Of a stretch of 64,000 nt of DNA, positions 1 through 7,484 are shown one piece after another. The DNA is taken from positions 1,426,001 to 1,490,000 of the forward strand of contig NZ_LT607734.1 of assembly GCF_900095285.1 (NCBI RefSeq). The letters run 5' to 3'. The notes beneath the pieces are model-generated. The model ran no database searches and was not told the origin of the DNA. It saw nothing but the letters and a program-made list of their open reading frames with translations. Source of the stretch: Fusobacterium gastrosuis (lineage in GTDB: Bacteria > Fusobacteriota > Fusobacteriia > Fusobacteriales > Fusobacteriaceae). Every line of letters begins with the position of its first letter. Positions within the stretch are counted from its first letter, which is position 1. A program made the translations under genes and the position numbers.

Positions 1-137
1 AGATTTTCCTCTTTTTCTATCCACCCGCCTATTTCCCCACTTTTAATATCTCCAAAATCTCTTAAAGCTCTTATTCTTTTTAAAGTTTTACCATTTATTA
101 CTTTTGTTTCTCCAGTAAATTCGTATTTTTTATTCAT
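1..137 (-). CDS. Phage early protein, 5' part only (gene runs off the left edge)
   Basis: The first 45 residues are visible, beginning MNKKYEFTGETK at an ATG (complement of 135-137) preceded by AAGGAG. The segment GEIGGWIEKEENL resembles the start of small phage proteins that often continue into a bactofilin-like or beta-helical repeat region; that continuation is outside the window, so this is recalled similarity only. It is the last leftward early gene seen, 11 bp after the next gene upstream. Function unknown. Confidence 0.55.
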   Translation of the reverse strand, partial: MNKKYEFTGETKVINGKTLKRIRALRDFGDIKSGEIGGWIEKEEN

Positions 138-148
138 ATTTTTCTCCT

Positions 149-505
149 TTAAATTTTATAAAATCCATCTCTATATCTTCTCCACCAATAATTAACAGTA
201 TTTTCCGTTAAATTAACTTCTTCAGCTACAATTTTACTTATGTAACCTTGTTTCTTTAATTCAACTACTTTAGGTAGCAATTCTTGCAATCTTTTCTTTC
301 TATCAATTTTAATGCCTTTGTTGAGTATTCTAGGTAAAATTACCCCCTCTTTTGTTTCTATAATTTCTTTAAAAATTTTAAATTCTTTATTTTTTGTTCT
401 TAGACAAATATATTTATAATCTCCTATTTTGTTTAATTCTCTTGTTCTTTTTGTTGCTAAATGTCTATCGGTAAACACCTCAGATGTTTTCATTATCTTT
501 ATCAT
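149..505 (-). CDS. Small phage protein with C-terminal helix-turn-helix
   Basis: 118 residues. The C-terminal ~45 residues read like a helix-turn-helix of the Hin/transposase type: a helix LLPKVVELKKQG, then ISKIVAEEVNLTENTVNYW followed by a basic tail (WRRYRDG). The N-terminal half is charged and not recognised. The ATG at 505 follows GGAGGG by 11 nt; a second ATG lies four codons in. It sits in the leftward early operon just downstream of the HNH gene. A DNA-binding role, perhaps regulation of early genes, is inferred from the motif only. Confidence 0.55.
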   Translation of the reverse strand: MIKIMKTSEVFTDRHLATKRTRELNKIGDYKYICLRTKNKEFKIFKEIIETKEGVILPRILNKGIKIDRKKRLQELLPKVVELKKQGYISKIVAEEVNLTENTVNYWWRRYRDGFYKI

Positions 506-535
506 GTCATTAACTACCCTCCTTTGATTCTTCTT

Positions 536-1285
536 TTATTTTCCTCTTAAAGCCTTAAACTGATTTTTATAATGAGGCATAAATTTTATAATTTCTTCTT
601 CTGAAAATAAAATTCCCTCAATCTCATTTTCAATATAAAACCTTTTCTCTCCTATGCTATGAGCTTTGGTGTGGCAAGTTCTGCATAAAGGCATTATCCT
701 TAATTTTGTTCCATCATCATATTTTCTACCACCTATTTTTGTAACATGGTCTACATGATGTATTTCTGCTCCCTCTGCCCCACAACAACAACATTTTTGA
801 TATTTCAAACATATATAAATATAATTTTTCATATCTTGTTGCTTGAATAAATCAACGATTTCTTTTCTGAAAGCTATGCCGTATTCAGTCATTAAATCTA
901 CAGTATAAGTTATTAATTTATTCATTGATTTTTGATTCATCAAATTAAGGGCAGTAGAAAAATTATTATCTTTACATAATGTATCTTGAATGCACCTAAT
1001 ATTTGCTAATTTTAAATTTAAGCGTTGTTCTTCTGTTAGGTTAGGGATTTTATCAACTAGACTTTGGAAATCGTTTATCGGCTTATCAGATGGCTTATAT
1101 CCAATAGCCTTTAAATATTCTTTTTTTAGAGATAATCTTGTCTGATTTCTAAAATATTCATTTTCTTGTGGGCTTCCTGCTTGTTTTCCAAGATTATGAT
1201 TAGTTAAATCAGATACCAACCATTCCCAAAGTCTATGACTTTCATAACTATGTCCTGTTAATTCGGTTGTTTTTTCTACTGCCAT
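536..1285 (-). CDS. Phage HNH-type putative nuclease (HNHc_6-like)
   Basis: 249 residues. The C-terminal third carries a zinc-binding HNH-like core: CCCCGAEG near residue 165, then EIHHVDHV and, about 25 residues later, PLCRTCHTKAHSIG. This layout fits the 'putative HNHc nuclease' family often found beside phage recombination genes. The N-terminal part (with LTEEQR and KQAGSPQENEYF) resembles domains in phage recombination-associated proteins. The neighbours are SSB and an annealing protein, so a role in recombination or DNA processing is likely. The start has only a weak visible ribosome site but leaves 13 bp to the ssb stop. Confidence 0.7.
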   Translation of the reverse strand: MAVEKTTELTGHSYESHRLWEWLVSDLTNHNLGKQAGSPQENEYFRNQTRLSLKKEYLKAIGYKPSDKPINDFQSLVDKIPNLTEEQRLNLKLANIRCIQDTLCKDNNFSTALNLMNQKSMNKLITYTVDLMTEYGIAFRKEIVDLFKQQDMKNYIYICLKYQKCCCCGAEGAEIHHVDHVTKIGGRKYDDGTKLRIMPLCRTCHTKAHSIGEKRFYIENEIEGILFSEEEIIKFMPHYKNQFKALRGK

Positions 1286-1298
1286 AATTTACTCCTAT

Positions 1299-1634
1299 CT
1301 AAAACGGAAATTCAGAATCTAAAAAATCTTCATTTTTATTTTCCGCTTTTTCTTTTTCTTTGAAATCTATTACTTCAAAATTATTTACTATTACATTTGT
1401 ATAGGTCTTATCATCTTTTTTAGTTATATCTAGTCTGCCATCAATTAATATTCTTTTGCCTTTTTCTGTTAAATTTAAAATGTTCTTTGCTTGTTCCCCA
1501 AAAACTGCACAAGGAACAAATATTGTTTTCTTTTCTTTATTAGAATAGCTTTCAACAGCTAAACTTATTCTAACTACTTCATTTTTTATCTCAAGGTCGT
1601 TAGCTATACGACCTGTTAAAGTTATTTTATTCAT
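1299..1634 (-). CDS. ssb: Single-stranded DNA-binding protein
   Basis: 111 residues, shorter than chromosomal SSB (about 150-180) but usual for phage copies. The OB-fold start MNKITLTGRIANDLEI, the strand VVRISLAVES and the segment FVPCAVFGEQAKNI match the family. The C-terminus ends in the acidic tip EDFLDSEFPF, a normal SSB tail for partner binding. It lies between the annealing protein and the HNH protein, an arrangement typical of phage recombination cassettes, and would coat single-stranded DNA during phage replication and recombination. Confidence 0.9.
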   Translation of the reverse strand: MNKITLTGRIANDLEIKNEVVRISLAVESYSNKEKKTIFVPCAVFGEQAKNILNLTEKGKRILIDGRLDITKKDDKTYTNVIVNNFEVIDFKEKEKAENKNEDFLDSEFPF

Positions 1635-1638
1635 GTTT

Positions 1639-2415
1639 TCACTCCATTATTTTCTTTTTCATTCTGCTATATTCTTTCTTTGTTAAATTATCAACATTTT
1701 TCTTAAAATGATTTTTTACATACTCATCCATATCAATTCCGACAACTTCACAACATCCCCTTAAATCTTCAATTTCTTTCTTACTACAAGGTTTATTAAA
1801 AGTTATCAAAACATCGTGAATAGAAATTAATTCTTTTAAATCAATATTTCCTAGTGCCTTTGCTTTATATCTTTGTAAAATATTTCTTAAATCTTCGTCA
1901 TCTGCTATTTTAGTTATAACTTCACATAGCAAATCTTTTTGTTTTATTTTTAGTTGTTTTTCTATAGTTTCAAGCTCTCCTATACTTAGCATTCCTAATT
2001 CAGAAAGTTTGTATTCAGCTTCGTACTCTTCTCTATTATTTTCATCTATCATTTCATTGATAGATATAATTATTTGTTTTTTCTTTGCAAGTTCAACTTC
2101 TTCTGCACTTGCAACATCTCCATCAAGTCCAATTCCTAAATTTCCTAAAGCTCTTCCTACTGCTGATGTTTCACAGTTTTCAACGTGAGAAGTTTTATTT
2201 ACAAGGGAACTTTTTTCATCTCTTAATTCCATAGCAGTTCCAGTTGATTTTATAACCCCTTCTGCATTCTTTATAACTACTCTACAAGCAGCTTTTTCTT
2301 CTTCTATAATTAGCCATTCAGTTTCTAATGACCAATCAATATAGTTTTCTCTAAAATACTTTAGCCTTTCAACTACTGTCACATAATTTTTCCCTTTGAT
2401 ATTTACAGTTTTCAT
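1639..2415 (-). CDS. Single-strand annealing protein, Sak/Erf-like
   Basis: 258 residues from the ATG at 2415, chosen because AAAGGAG lies 5 nt upstream; a longer frame starts at 2442 but has no such site. The N-terminal domain (residues ~5-115) contains the signature SHVENCETSAVGRALGNLGI seen in Rad52/Sak- and Erf-type phage annealing proteins; the C-terminal ~130 residues are charged and helical. These proteins coat single-stranded ends and pair complementary strands. It is adjacent to ssb (4 bp gap) with a stop-start overlap with the upstream 26-residue peptide gene, so it is translated from the same leftward transcript. Confidence 0.7.
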   Translation of the reverse strand: MKTVNIKGKNYVTVVERLKYFRENYIDWSLETEWLIIEEEKAACRVVIKNAEGVIKSTGTAMELRDEKSSLVNKTSHVENCETSAVGRALGNLGIGLDGDVASAEEVELAKKKQIIISINEMIDENNREEYEAEYKLSELGMLSIGELETIEKQLKIKQKDLLCEVITKIADDEDLRNILQRYKAKALGNIDLKELISIHDVLITFNKPCSKKEIEDLRGCCEVVGIDMDEYVKNHFKKNVDNLTKKEYSRMKKKIME

Positions 2416-2417
2416 AA

Positions 2418-2498
2418 TCACTCCTTTATCCATACTATCCATAGTGCAATTATTGTTAAAATTGTTCCTACTGTTGTTCCCTCAATCGTTTCAAACAT
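2418..2498 (-). CDS. 26-residue single-span membrane peptide
   Basis: ATG (complement 2498) with GGAG 9 nt upstream, encoding MFETIEGTT followed by one hydrophobic segment (VGTILTIIALWIVW) and a short IKE end. It overlaps the 49-residue gene upstream by 8 nt, and its stop lies inside the ribosome binding site of the annealing gene, so translation is probably coupled. Too short for homology by eye; the hydrophobic span and tight packing are the support. Confidence 0.45.
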   Translation of the reverse strand: MFETIEGTTVGTILTIIALWIVWIKE

Positions 2499-2640
2499 CT
2501 TCATCATCTCCTAAATATTCAAAAATGTTTCCTATGGTATCAAACCAAATCATTATTAAAAATAATGGTAATTTCAAATAATGTTTTATATAATCTTTGG
2601 CAGTTGCTTTTGCCATTGTTGAATCTTTATTAATTTTCAT
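2491..2640 (-). CDS. 49-residue phage protein with hydrophobic core
   Basis: ATG at 2640 overlaps the stop of the preceding leftward gene (2630-2962). It encodes MKINKDSTMAKATAKDY, a hydrophobic helix near residues 22-34 (LKLPLFLIMIWF) and an acidic end (EYLGDDEDV). No ribosome site is obvious, so coupled translation is likely. Function unknown; continuous overlap with both neighbours argues that it is real. Confidence 0.45.
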   Translation of the reverse strand: MKINKDSTMAKATAKDYIKHYLKLPLFLIMIWFDTIGNIFEYLGDDEDV

Positions 2641-2962
2641 CTTCTTCACTTCCTTTATCCTCTTTATTTATTATTTCTAACAATTGAGAAAATAGATTAT
2701 CTTTATTTTCTAATTTAAAACTTTTTGTTTTGTTATTTTTATATAGTTCTATTTCACTATAATTAAAATGGATTGTTGCTTCAAAACCTTTTAAATCAAA
2801 AGCTTCGGATAATTTATACAAAATAATTTCTATTGTTGTGGTATCAAAATTAACATTTGGACATATGTATATTCCGTTTTCTCCGATATAACTTTTAAAG
2901 ATTATATATTTACATTCTCGTTTTATTTCGTTTAGGATACTATTTATTATTCTTGTTCTCAT
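2630..2962 (-). CDS. Hypothetical early phage protein
   Basis: 110 residues; the ATG at 2962 follows GGGGAGGAATAAAA, a strong ribosome site. Mixed alpha/beta character with an acidic C-terminus (NKEDKGSEEDEN). No recognised domain. It lies in the leftward early operon between a 145-residue hypothetical protein and two tiny overlapping genes. Confidence 0.6.
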   Translation of the reverse strand: MRTRIINSILNEIKRECKYIIFKSYIGENGIYICPNVNFDTTTIEIILYKLSEAFDLKGFEATIHFNYSEIELYKNNKTKSFKLENKDNLFSQLLEIINKEDKGSEEDEN

Positions 2963-2977
2963 TTTTATTCCTCCCCT

Positions 2978-3415
2978 TTATATCCCGTTACTTTTCCAAG
3001 CTCTTTTATCTGCTTCCATTGCACCTATTTGTATTTGTATATCTGTTTCTTTTTTAATCTCTTTTAAAAATCCATCTTCCAGTATATCTGCCAGTTGATT
3101 TAAGCTAAATATTTCTATTGCTTCGTTATCACACTTGCATACTTCTAAATATATATAATTGTTAATATCTGTATTGTCATAATTTAGTTTTAAATAACAC
3201 ATTTCATTTTCTGTAAGATAAAATTCATTTTTTACTTCAACTAATGAACCTAAGTAATCACTTAAAACATTAGATAAATATTTATTTTCTTCACTTTCGT
3301 ATTTGATTCCATATTCGTCATCAAATATTGTAAGTACCCAATATCTCTCATTATCATGGTAATTTAAGTTAAATTTTTCTTTATTTAATATTTCAAGTGC
3401 TTCTCTTAGTGTCAT
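2978..3415 (-). CDS. Hypothetical first gene of the leftward early operon
   Basis: 145 residues, starting MTLREALEILNKE, with AGGAGTG upstream of the ATG at 3415. Acidic with alternating hydrophobic strands (KYLSNVLSDYLGSLVEV, YLTENEMCYLKLNYD); the C-terminus (IQIGAMEADKRAWKSNGI) could be a helical tail. Not recognised. It lies immediately downstream of the leftward promoter and one repressor operator (3436-3451), so it should be among the first leftward genes expressed on induction. Confidence 0.65.
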   Translation of the reverse strand: MTLREALEILNKEKFNLNYHDNERYWVLTIFDDEYGIKYESEENKYLSNVLSDYLGSLVEVKNEFYLTENEMCYLKLNYDNTDINNYIYLEVCKCDNEAIEIFSLNQLADILEDGFLKEIKKETDIQIQIGAMEADKRAWKSNGI

Positions 3416-3435
3416 TTTTTTATCACTCCTTTATT

Positions 3436-3451
3436 GTTGACAATTATCAAC
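3436..3451. promoter_or_regulatory. Repressor operator copy 1
   Basis: GTTGACAATTATCAAC is a near-perfect inverted repeat sharing the half-site TTGACA/TCAA with four other sites around the repressor and Cro-like genes. It lies between the leftward promoter and the first leftward gene, where bound repressor would block transcription. Confidence 0.6.
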
Positions 3452-3491
3452 TTAATGCTTAAAAAAATATTTGTTTTCTTCTTATGAACTT

Positions 3492-3520
3492 ATAATACAA
3501 CATCAGTTGTCATTTGTCAA
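3492..3520 (-). promoter_or_regulatory. Leftward early promoter
   Basis: On the minus strand TTGACA (3520-3515) is separated by 17 nt from TATTAT (3497-3492). The -35 box lies inside operator copy 2, so repressor binding would exclude RNA polymerase. It drives the leftward operon beginning at 3415. Confidence 0.6.
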
Positions 3521-3523
3521 CTG
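3504..3523. promoter_or_regulatory. Repressor operator copy 2
   Basis: CAGTTGTCATTTGTCAACTG is a 20-bp inverted repeat with an imperfect centre, the longest symmetric member of the operator set. It overlaps the -35 box of the leftward promoter. Confidence 0.65.
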
Positions 3524-3548
3524 TTTTTTTATTTATTTTTTTATTTTT

Positions 3549-3564
3549 ATTGTCATTTGTCAAT
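3549..3564. promoter_or_regulatory. Repressor operator copy 3
   Basis: ATTGTCATTTGTCAAT overlaps the -35 region of the repressor's own rightward promoter, consistent with autoregulation. It shares its centre TTGTCATTTGTCAA with copy 2. Confidence 0.6.
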
Positions 3565-3578
3565 GTGGAACTTATAAT
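3550..3578 (+). promoter_or_regulatory. Promoter of the repressor gene
   Basis: TTGTCA (3550-3555), 17-nt spacer, TATAAT (3573-3578). It ends 21 nt before the repressor ATG and overlaps operator copy 3. Confidence 0.65.
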
Positions 3579-3599
3579 AAAAGAAAAAAGGAGTTTAAA

Positions 3600-4301
3600 A
3601 TGAAAGAAAAAGATTTTGAATTGGCTGATGAATTAGCAAAAGAAATAGGAGAAATTTTTAAAAATAGAAGGGAAGAACTAAAATATAGTACAAATAAAAT
3701 TCAACTATTAACAAATATAGATAAAGCTGATTTATCTAGAATAGAGAATGGGAAGAAGAGAAAAATAAACCCTATATATATAAAAGAATTAGCAAAAGCT
3801 TTAAAATTAGATGTTATTGAACTTTTTAAAAAAGTTGGATACCTTGATGAAAAAGTTTTACAAAATAGATTAGATTCTTTTAATCTTCAAAAATCAAAGG
3901 TAAATACTGTAATATTACCTGTTTATGGTCGTGCCAGTGCTGGAAATGGTTATATTAATCTTGAAAATGAAATTTATTTTATGCCTGTATTAAAAGGAAA
4001 TTTTTCAAAAAGAAGTTTTTTAGTAGAAATTCACGGCAACAGTATGTATCCTACTTTAGAAGAGGGAAATTTTGTTTTGGTTGACCCAGATAATATAAGT
4101 TGTGAAAAAAATAAGATTTATGTTTTTACATACGACAACGAAAGTTACATTAAAAGATTTGATATAAATGAAAAAAATAAATTTATAATTTTAAAAAGTG
4201 ATAATCCAAGTTATGATGATATTTATATTTCGTTTGAAGAACAAGAATACTTAAAAGTTGAAGGAAGAGTTTTACAAGTTATAAGTAATAAATATCTATA
4301 A
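3600..4301 (+). CDS. CI/LexA-like phage repressor (XRE helix-turn-helix plus S24 peptidase)
   Basis: 233 residues from the ATG at 3600 (AAAAAAGGAG upstream); a longer frame runs through the operators and is not used. Residues ~10-75 form an XRE helix-turn-helix (STNKIQLLTNIDKADLSRIE). Residues ~100-230 form an S24 peptidase/dimerisation domain, with the PVYGRASAGNG cleavage-type loop, the serine in EIHGNSMYPTLEEGN and the lysine in SYIKRFD. Such repressors hold the lysogenic state and undergo RecA-stimulated self-cleavage after DNA damage. Divergent early promoters with matching operators lie directly upstream. Confidence 0.9.
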   Translation: MKEKDFELADELAKEIGEIFKNRREELKYSTNKIQLLTNIDKADLSRIENGKKRKINPIYIKELAKALKLDVIELFKKVGYLDEKVLQNRLDSFNLQKSKVNTVILPVYGRASAGNGYINLENEIYFMPVLKGNFSKRSFLVEIHGNSMYPTLEEGNFVLVDPDNISCEKNKIYVFTYDNESYIKRFDINEKNKFIILKSDNPSYDDIYISFEEQEYLKVEGRVLQVISNKYL

Positions 4302-4372
4302 ACTCTTGGATAGTTGAGGATATATTGAGAATGAGGGAGTAGGATTTTGAAAATTTTGATTGGAGTTATTTT

Positions 4373-5932
4373 ATGATAAAAGAAATATATATAAAAAAAT
4401 TTCGTGGTATAGAGAATAAAAAGATTGAATTAGGTAGAAATATTACTGTTTTTGCTGGTAAAAATGGAACACAAAAATCAACTTTATTAGGACTATTAGG
4501 GCACCCATTTGTTTTTTTTGGTAATAAACATAAGGGTGAAACTAAAAGTAATTTTGAATACAGGACTTTATTTAACTCTTATTTTGAAGCTAATTTTTCA
4601 GAACTTTTTAAATTTTCACCTAAATATGATAATCCCGAAAATCATCCTTATGAAATAAAATTTATGAATGGAACTTTTAAACTTGACAAATGCTTTTTAA
4701 ATTCAAAGAAAAGAAATGAAAATACAATAAGAATACTTCATTATAAAAATGATAATTACACAGAATATGGAGTATTTAGTGATTTTATTTATCCAGTTTT
4801 ATATTTAGGTCTTAGCCGACTATTTCCAATAGGAGAGTCAGCAAAGTTAGAAAAACAAACTTTAAAAATAGAAGATAGAGAAATAAAGGAAGAGTTTAAG
4901 AAAAATTACAATAAAATTTTAAAGCAAGTTGATAGTTTTCAGGCAGAAATATTGAAGAAAGACAAAGGGGAATCAATAGGAATAGATACAGGATACTATG
5001 ATTCCTATGGAAATTCAGCTGGTCAAGATAACATAGGAAGAATTTTAGGTTCAATTTTATCATTTAAAAAACTAAAAAAAGAATATCCTGAATATAAAGG
5101 CGGAATTCTTTTAATAGATGAATTAGATGTTTCTTTATATACAGCTTCTCAAATAATGCTTTTTAATGTTTTAGATGAATATTCAAGAGAATTAAATTTA
5201 CAAATTATCTTTACTACACACTCTTTAGATTTGTTAAAGTATATAAAGAATAAAAATAAAAAAGATATAGAACTTTACTATTTTATTAAACAAGGTAAAA
5301 ATATAGTTATTGATAAAAATCCTAGTTTTAAAAACATTTCTAATAATATATGTTTTGCCTTAGAAAACAAAAATGAAGTGAAAGAAAAAATTAAAATATA
5401 TACTGAAGATGAACTAGCTTCCTCTGCTTTAAAAAATATTTTAAAAAATACAATAAAACTTTCTCTTATTGAAGTAGTTCCTTTAATTTGGGACTGGAAG
5501 ACAATAAAAAATGCAAATAAAAAATTCAATTTAGATAAGCATCTATTTATTTATGATGGTGATGTTCCGTATACTGAAATCAAAAAAGATAATGAGATGA
5601 AATTACCTTTTACTAAAGCAATAGAAGTTGAAATGTTAAATTATTTGAATACACTTCCTCCAGAAAATAATTCTTGGGATTTATACTCATTTAATAAAGA
5701 ACATTTTGAGGATAAAATCTTTAATTTATCTACAGTAAATCTTACAAATACAAATAGTTGTAAAAATGTTCTTGAAGATAAAAAATTTTTTAAATGTGTT
5801 GAAAAAGTATTTTGGGAAAATTGGCCAAAAGAAAATAAAAATCATATAGATGACTTTTTAAGAGTTTTTGAAACTAAATATAAAAATATTATTAATATGG
5901 ATAGTTATACTTTTGATGAAATAAAAAAATAA
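4373..5932 (+). CDS. OLD-like AAA ATPase with C-terminal TOPRIM-like domain (putative defence/exclusion nuclease)
   Basis: 519 residues. The N-terminus is an SMC/OLD-type ATPase: IKKFRGIENKKIEL, a Walker A variant AGKNGTQKSTLL (residues ~29-40), a GQDNIGRILGSIL signature-like region and a Walker B stretch GGILLIDELDVSL near residue 245, then IIFTTHSLDLL. The last ~170 residues contain KIYTEDELAS and LFIYDGDVP, matching the glutamate and DxD of TOPRIM nucleases. OLD-family proteins, GajA and PARIS proteins share this plan; which one is nearest cannot be settled by eye. Its place between repressor and Cro-like gene is typical for lysogenic cargo, and the methylase gene follows at 53 bp. Confidence 0.65.
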   Translation: MIKEIYIKKFRGIENKKIELGRNITVFAGKNGTQKSTLLGLLGHPFVFFGNKHKGETKSNFEYRTLFNSYFEANFSELFKFSPKYDNPENHPYEIKFMNGTFKLDKCFLNSKKRNENTIRILHYKNDNYTEYGVFSDFIYPVLYLGLSRLFPIGESAKLEKQTLKIEDREIKEEFKKNYNKILKQVDSFQAEILKKDKGESIGIDTGYYDSYGNSAGQDNIGRILGSILSFKKLKKEYPEYKGGILLIDELDVSLYTASQIMLFNVLDEYSRELNLQIIFTTHSLDLLKYIKNKNKKDIELYYFIKQGKNIVIDKNPSFKNISNNICFALENKNEVKEKIKIYTEDELASSALKNILKNTIKLSLIEVVPLIWDWKTIKNANKKFNLDKHLFIYDGDVPYTEIKKDNEMKLPFTKAIEVEMLNYLNTLPPENNSWDLYSFNKEHFEDKIFNLSTVNLTNTNSCKNVLEDKKFFKCVEKVFWENWPKENKNHIDDFLRVFETKYKNIINMDSYTFDEIKK

Positions 5933-5956
5933 CTGGCCAACATAGAAAATAAATGC

Positions 5957-5962
5957 TATAAT
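5957..5962 (+). promoter_or_regulatory. Extended -10 promoter before the methylase
   Basis: TGCTATAAT (extended -10; TATAAT at 5957-5962) lies 24 bp before the methylase ATG, after the ATPase stop. No clear -35 box, as expected of extended -10 promoters. It suggests that the methylase can be made independently of the ATPase. Confidence 0.5.
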
Positions 5963-5985
5963 CAGTAAAAAGGTAGGTGAAATAT

Positions 5986-6825
5986 ATGAAAAATTTATCT
6001 CCATTAAGATATCCTGGAGGAAAAGTTAAATTTTATAACAATTTAATAAAAATCTTTCAAGAAAATAAAATTGTAAAATCTACATATATTGAGCCTTTTG
6101 CTGGTGGTTCGGGCTTGGCCTTAAAATTATTAAAAAATAATATTGTTGAAAAAGTAATTCTGAATGATATAGATAAAGGAATATTTTCGTTTTGGAAATC
6201 TGTTTTATTTTATAATGAAGATTTATGTTCTCTTATTAACTTGGCCAAGTTAAATTTATCTGAAAGAGAAATACAGAAATCTATATACTTTCAAAAAGAT
6301 AATTTAGATTTAACTATAAAAGAAAATATATTGAAATTAGGATTTGCAACTTTTTATCTAAATCGTGTGAATCGTTCTGGGATTATTAAGGCCGGAGTTA
6401 TTGGAGGAATAAATCAAAATGGAAATTATAAAATGGATTGTAGGTTTAATAAAGAAAAGTTAATAAGTAAAATAAAAGAAATTTACGATTATAGAAATAA
6501 AATTAAATTTTACAACTTAGATGTTATAGAATTTTTAAATGAAATACCATCAAAAAATTCATTTATATTTTTTGACCCTCCTTATTATAAAAAAGGCCAA
6601 GAATTATATACTAACTATTATACACATAACGACCATTTAAAATTATCAGAAAAAATAAGTTCTTTAAAAACAAAATGGATTATAACTTATGATAATGCTG
6701 ATGAAATAAAAGAAATTTATTCCAAATATAACATTCAAGAATTTGATATTACTTATAGTCTTGAAAAAAAAAGAAAAGCAAAAGAGATAATTATTTATAA
6801 TAATCTTATAATAAATTTAAACTAA
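5986..6825 (+). CDS. DNA N6-adenine methyltransferase, D12 (Dam) class
   Basis: 279 residues from the ATG at 5986 (AGGTAGGTG upstream; a GTG three codons earlier overlaps that site). The SAM-binding motif is YIEPFAGGSGLAL (residues ~30-42), the N-terminal signature is SPLRYPGGK, and the catalytic motif DPPYYKKGQ lies near residue 198, as in the D12 class, which transfers methyl to adenine N6. Target specificity cannot be read from sequence. It directly follows the OLD-like gene and ends at a terminator; the pair may be a cargo cassette. Six GGCC sites cluster in the 3' end of the ATPase gene and this gene, unlike the rest of the prophage. Confidence 0.85.
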   Translation: MKNLSPLRYPGGKVKFYNNLIKIFQENKIVKSTYIEPFAGGSGLALKLLKNNIVEKVILNDIDKGIFSFWKSVLFYNEDLCSLINLAKLNLSEREIQKSIYFQKDNLDLTIKENILKLGFATFYLNRVNRSGIIKAGVIGGINQNGNYKMDCRFNKEKLISKIKEIYDYRNKIKFYNLDVIEFLNEIPSKNSFIFFDPPYYKKGQELYTNYYTHNDHLKLSEKISSLKTKWIITYDNADEIKEIYSKYNIQEFDITYSLEKKRKAKEIIIYNNLIINLN

Positions 6826-6849
6826 AAGAGCAAATCTGCTCTTTTTTAA
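6824..6849 (+). terminator. Terminator after the methylase
   Basis: AAAAGAGCA/TGCTCTTTT stem with a four-base loop followed by a T-run, overlapping the methylase stop region. Confidence 0.75.
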
Positions 6850-6868
6850 TTCACTCACTCCCTTATTA

Positions 6869-6897
6869 TTGCAATAAATTTATTTGTAGGTTATAAT
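6869..6897 (+). promoter_or_regulatory. Promoter of the secreted small-protein pair
   Basis: TTGCAA, 17-nt spacer, TATAAT (6892-6897), 29 bp before the next ATG. It carries no copy of the repressor operator, so these genes may be expressed in the lysogen. Confidence 0.6.
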
Positions 6898-6926
6898 AAA
6901 TTATTAATATTTTTGGGAGGGATATT

Positions 6927-7244
6927 ATGAAGAAAGTTATTTTAGTTTTATTTTTGTTTGTTTGTGCTATTAGTTTTGCAGGAACTTATTATACTAAATC
7001 AAACTATGTTTATACTGTTCACGCTAACCATTTAGACGAATTAATTCAAGTTGTAAGTAATGGAGATAAAGAGATGTTTTCAAAAATGATGAAAGCATTA
7101 CAATTAACAGGTACTGGTGGCTTCTTAACAAGTGGAAAACAAGTATATATAACAAATAGAGGTTATGGAACTATTCAATTTTATTTTGCAGGAGAAAGTC
7201 AAAGATATTGGACAGTTAAAGAAGCGATAGAGTATAGAAATTAA
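6927..7244 (+). CDS. Small secreted protein, unknown function
   Basis: 105 residues with a clear signal peptide (MKKVILVLFLFVCAISFAG) and likely cleavage after the alanine/glycine near residue 19. The mature part (GTYYTKSNYVYTV, GGFLTSGKQVYITNRGYGTIQ) is small and polar with a predicted mixed fold. It has its own promoter and a GGGAGG ribosome site, and is followed at 25 bp by a second signal-peptide gene. A cell-surface lysogenic function such as superinfection exclusion is possible from the location but is not shown. Confidence 0.65.
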   Translation: MKKVILVLFLFVCAISFAGTYYTKSNYVYTVHANHLDELIQVVSNGDKEMFSKMMKALQLTGTGGFLTSGKQVYITNRGYGTIQFYFAGESQRYWTVKEAIEYRN

Positions 7245-7269
7245 ATATTTCAATTTAGGAGAATATTTT

Positions 7270-7377
7270 ATGAAAAAGAAAATTATAATATTTTTATTCT
7301 TAATTATAAGCAATTTAATATACGCTAAAGTTTTTGTTAAAAGTTATCGTCGTAAAGATGTTAACAAAGCCACTTAA
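7270..7377 (+). CDS. 35-residue signal-peptide protein, probably truncated
   Basis: ATG at 7270 with AGGAG upstream; MKKKIIIFLFLIISNLIYA is a signal peptide, leaving only KVFVKSYRRKDVNKAT. The mature stub resembles the start of repeat-type exported proteins (KGYxRKDGTYV), suggesting that a longer gene was cut short here. The stop codon lies inside the following terminator stem. It forms a two-gene unit with the upstream secreted protein. Confidence 0.45.
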   Translation: MKKKIIIFLFLIISNLIYAKVFVKSYRRKDVNKAT

Positions 7378-7391
7378 AAAGTGGCTTTTTA
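7366..7391 (+). terminator. Terminator
   Basis: AAAGCCACTT/AAGTGGCTTT hairpin with a short A loop and T-run; ends the secreted-protein unit. Confidence 0.75.
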
Positions 7392-7437
7392 TATTTTATA
7401 AATTTTATTTCTATATATAATTTGAAAAATTATTTAG

Positions 7438-7466
7438 TTGACATTTATCAATGTAATTTGTATAAT
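7438..7466 (+). promoter_or_regulatory. Rightward early promoter with repressor operator copy 4
   Basis: A consensus TTGACA (7438-7443), 17-nt spacer and TATAAT (7461-7466). The -35 is part of TTGACATTTATCAA (7438-7451), the same operator as beside the repressor, so this is the repressed rightward early promoter although it lies 3 kb from the repressor gene. Confidence 0.75.
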
Positions 7467-7484
7467 AATTTTGAGGTGATAAAA

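Noticed and set aside
3471..3599. N-terminal extension of the repressor frame
   Set aside because: It runs through promoters and operators and lacks a ribosome site; the ATG at 3600 has a strong one.
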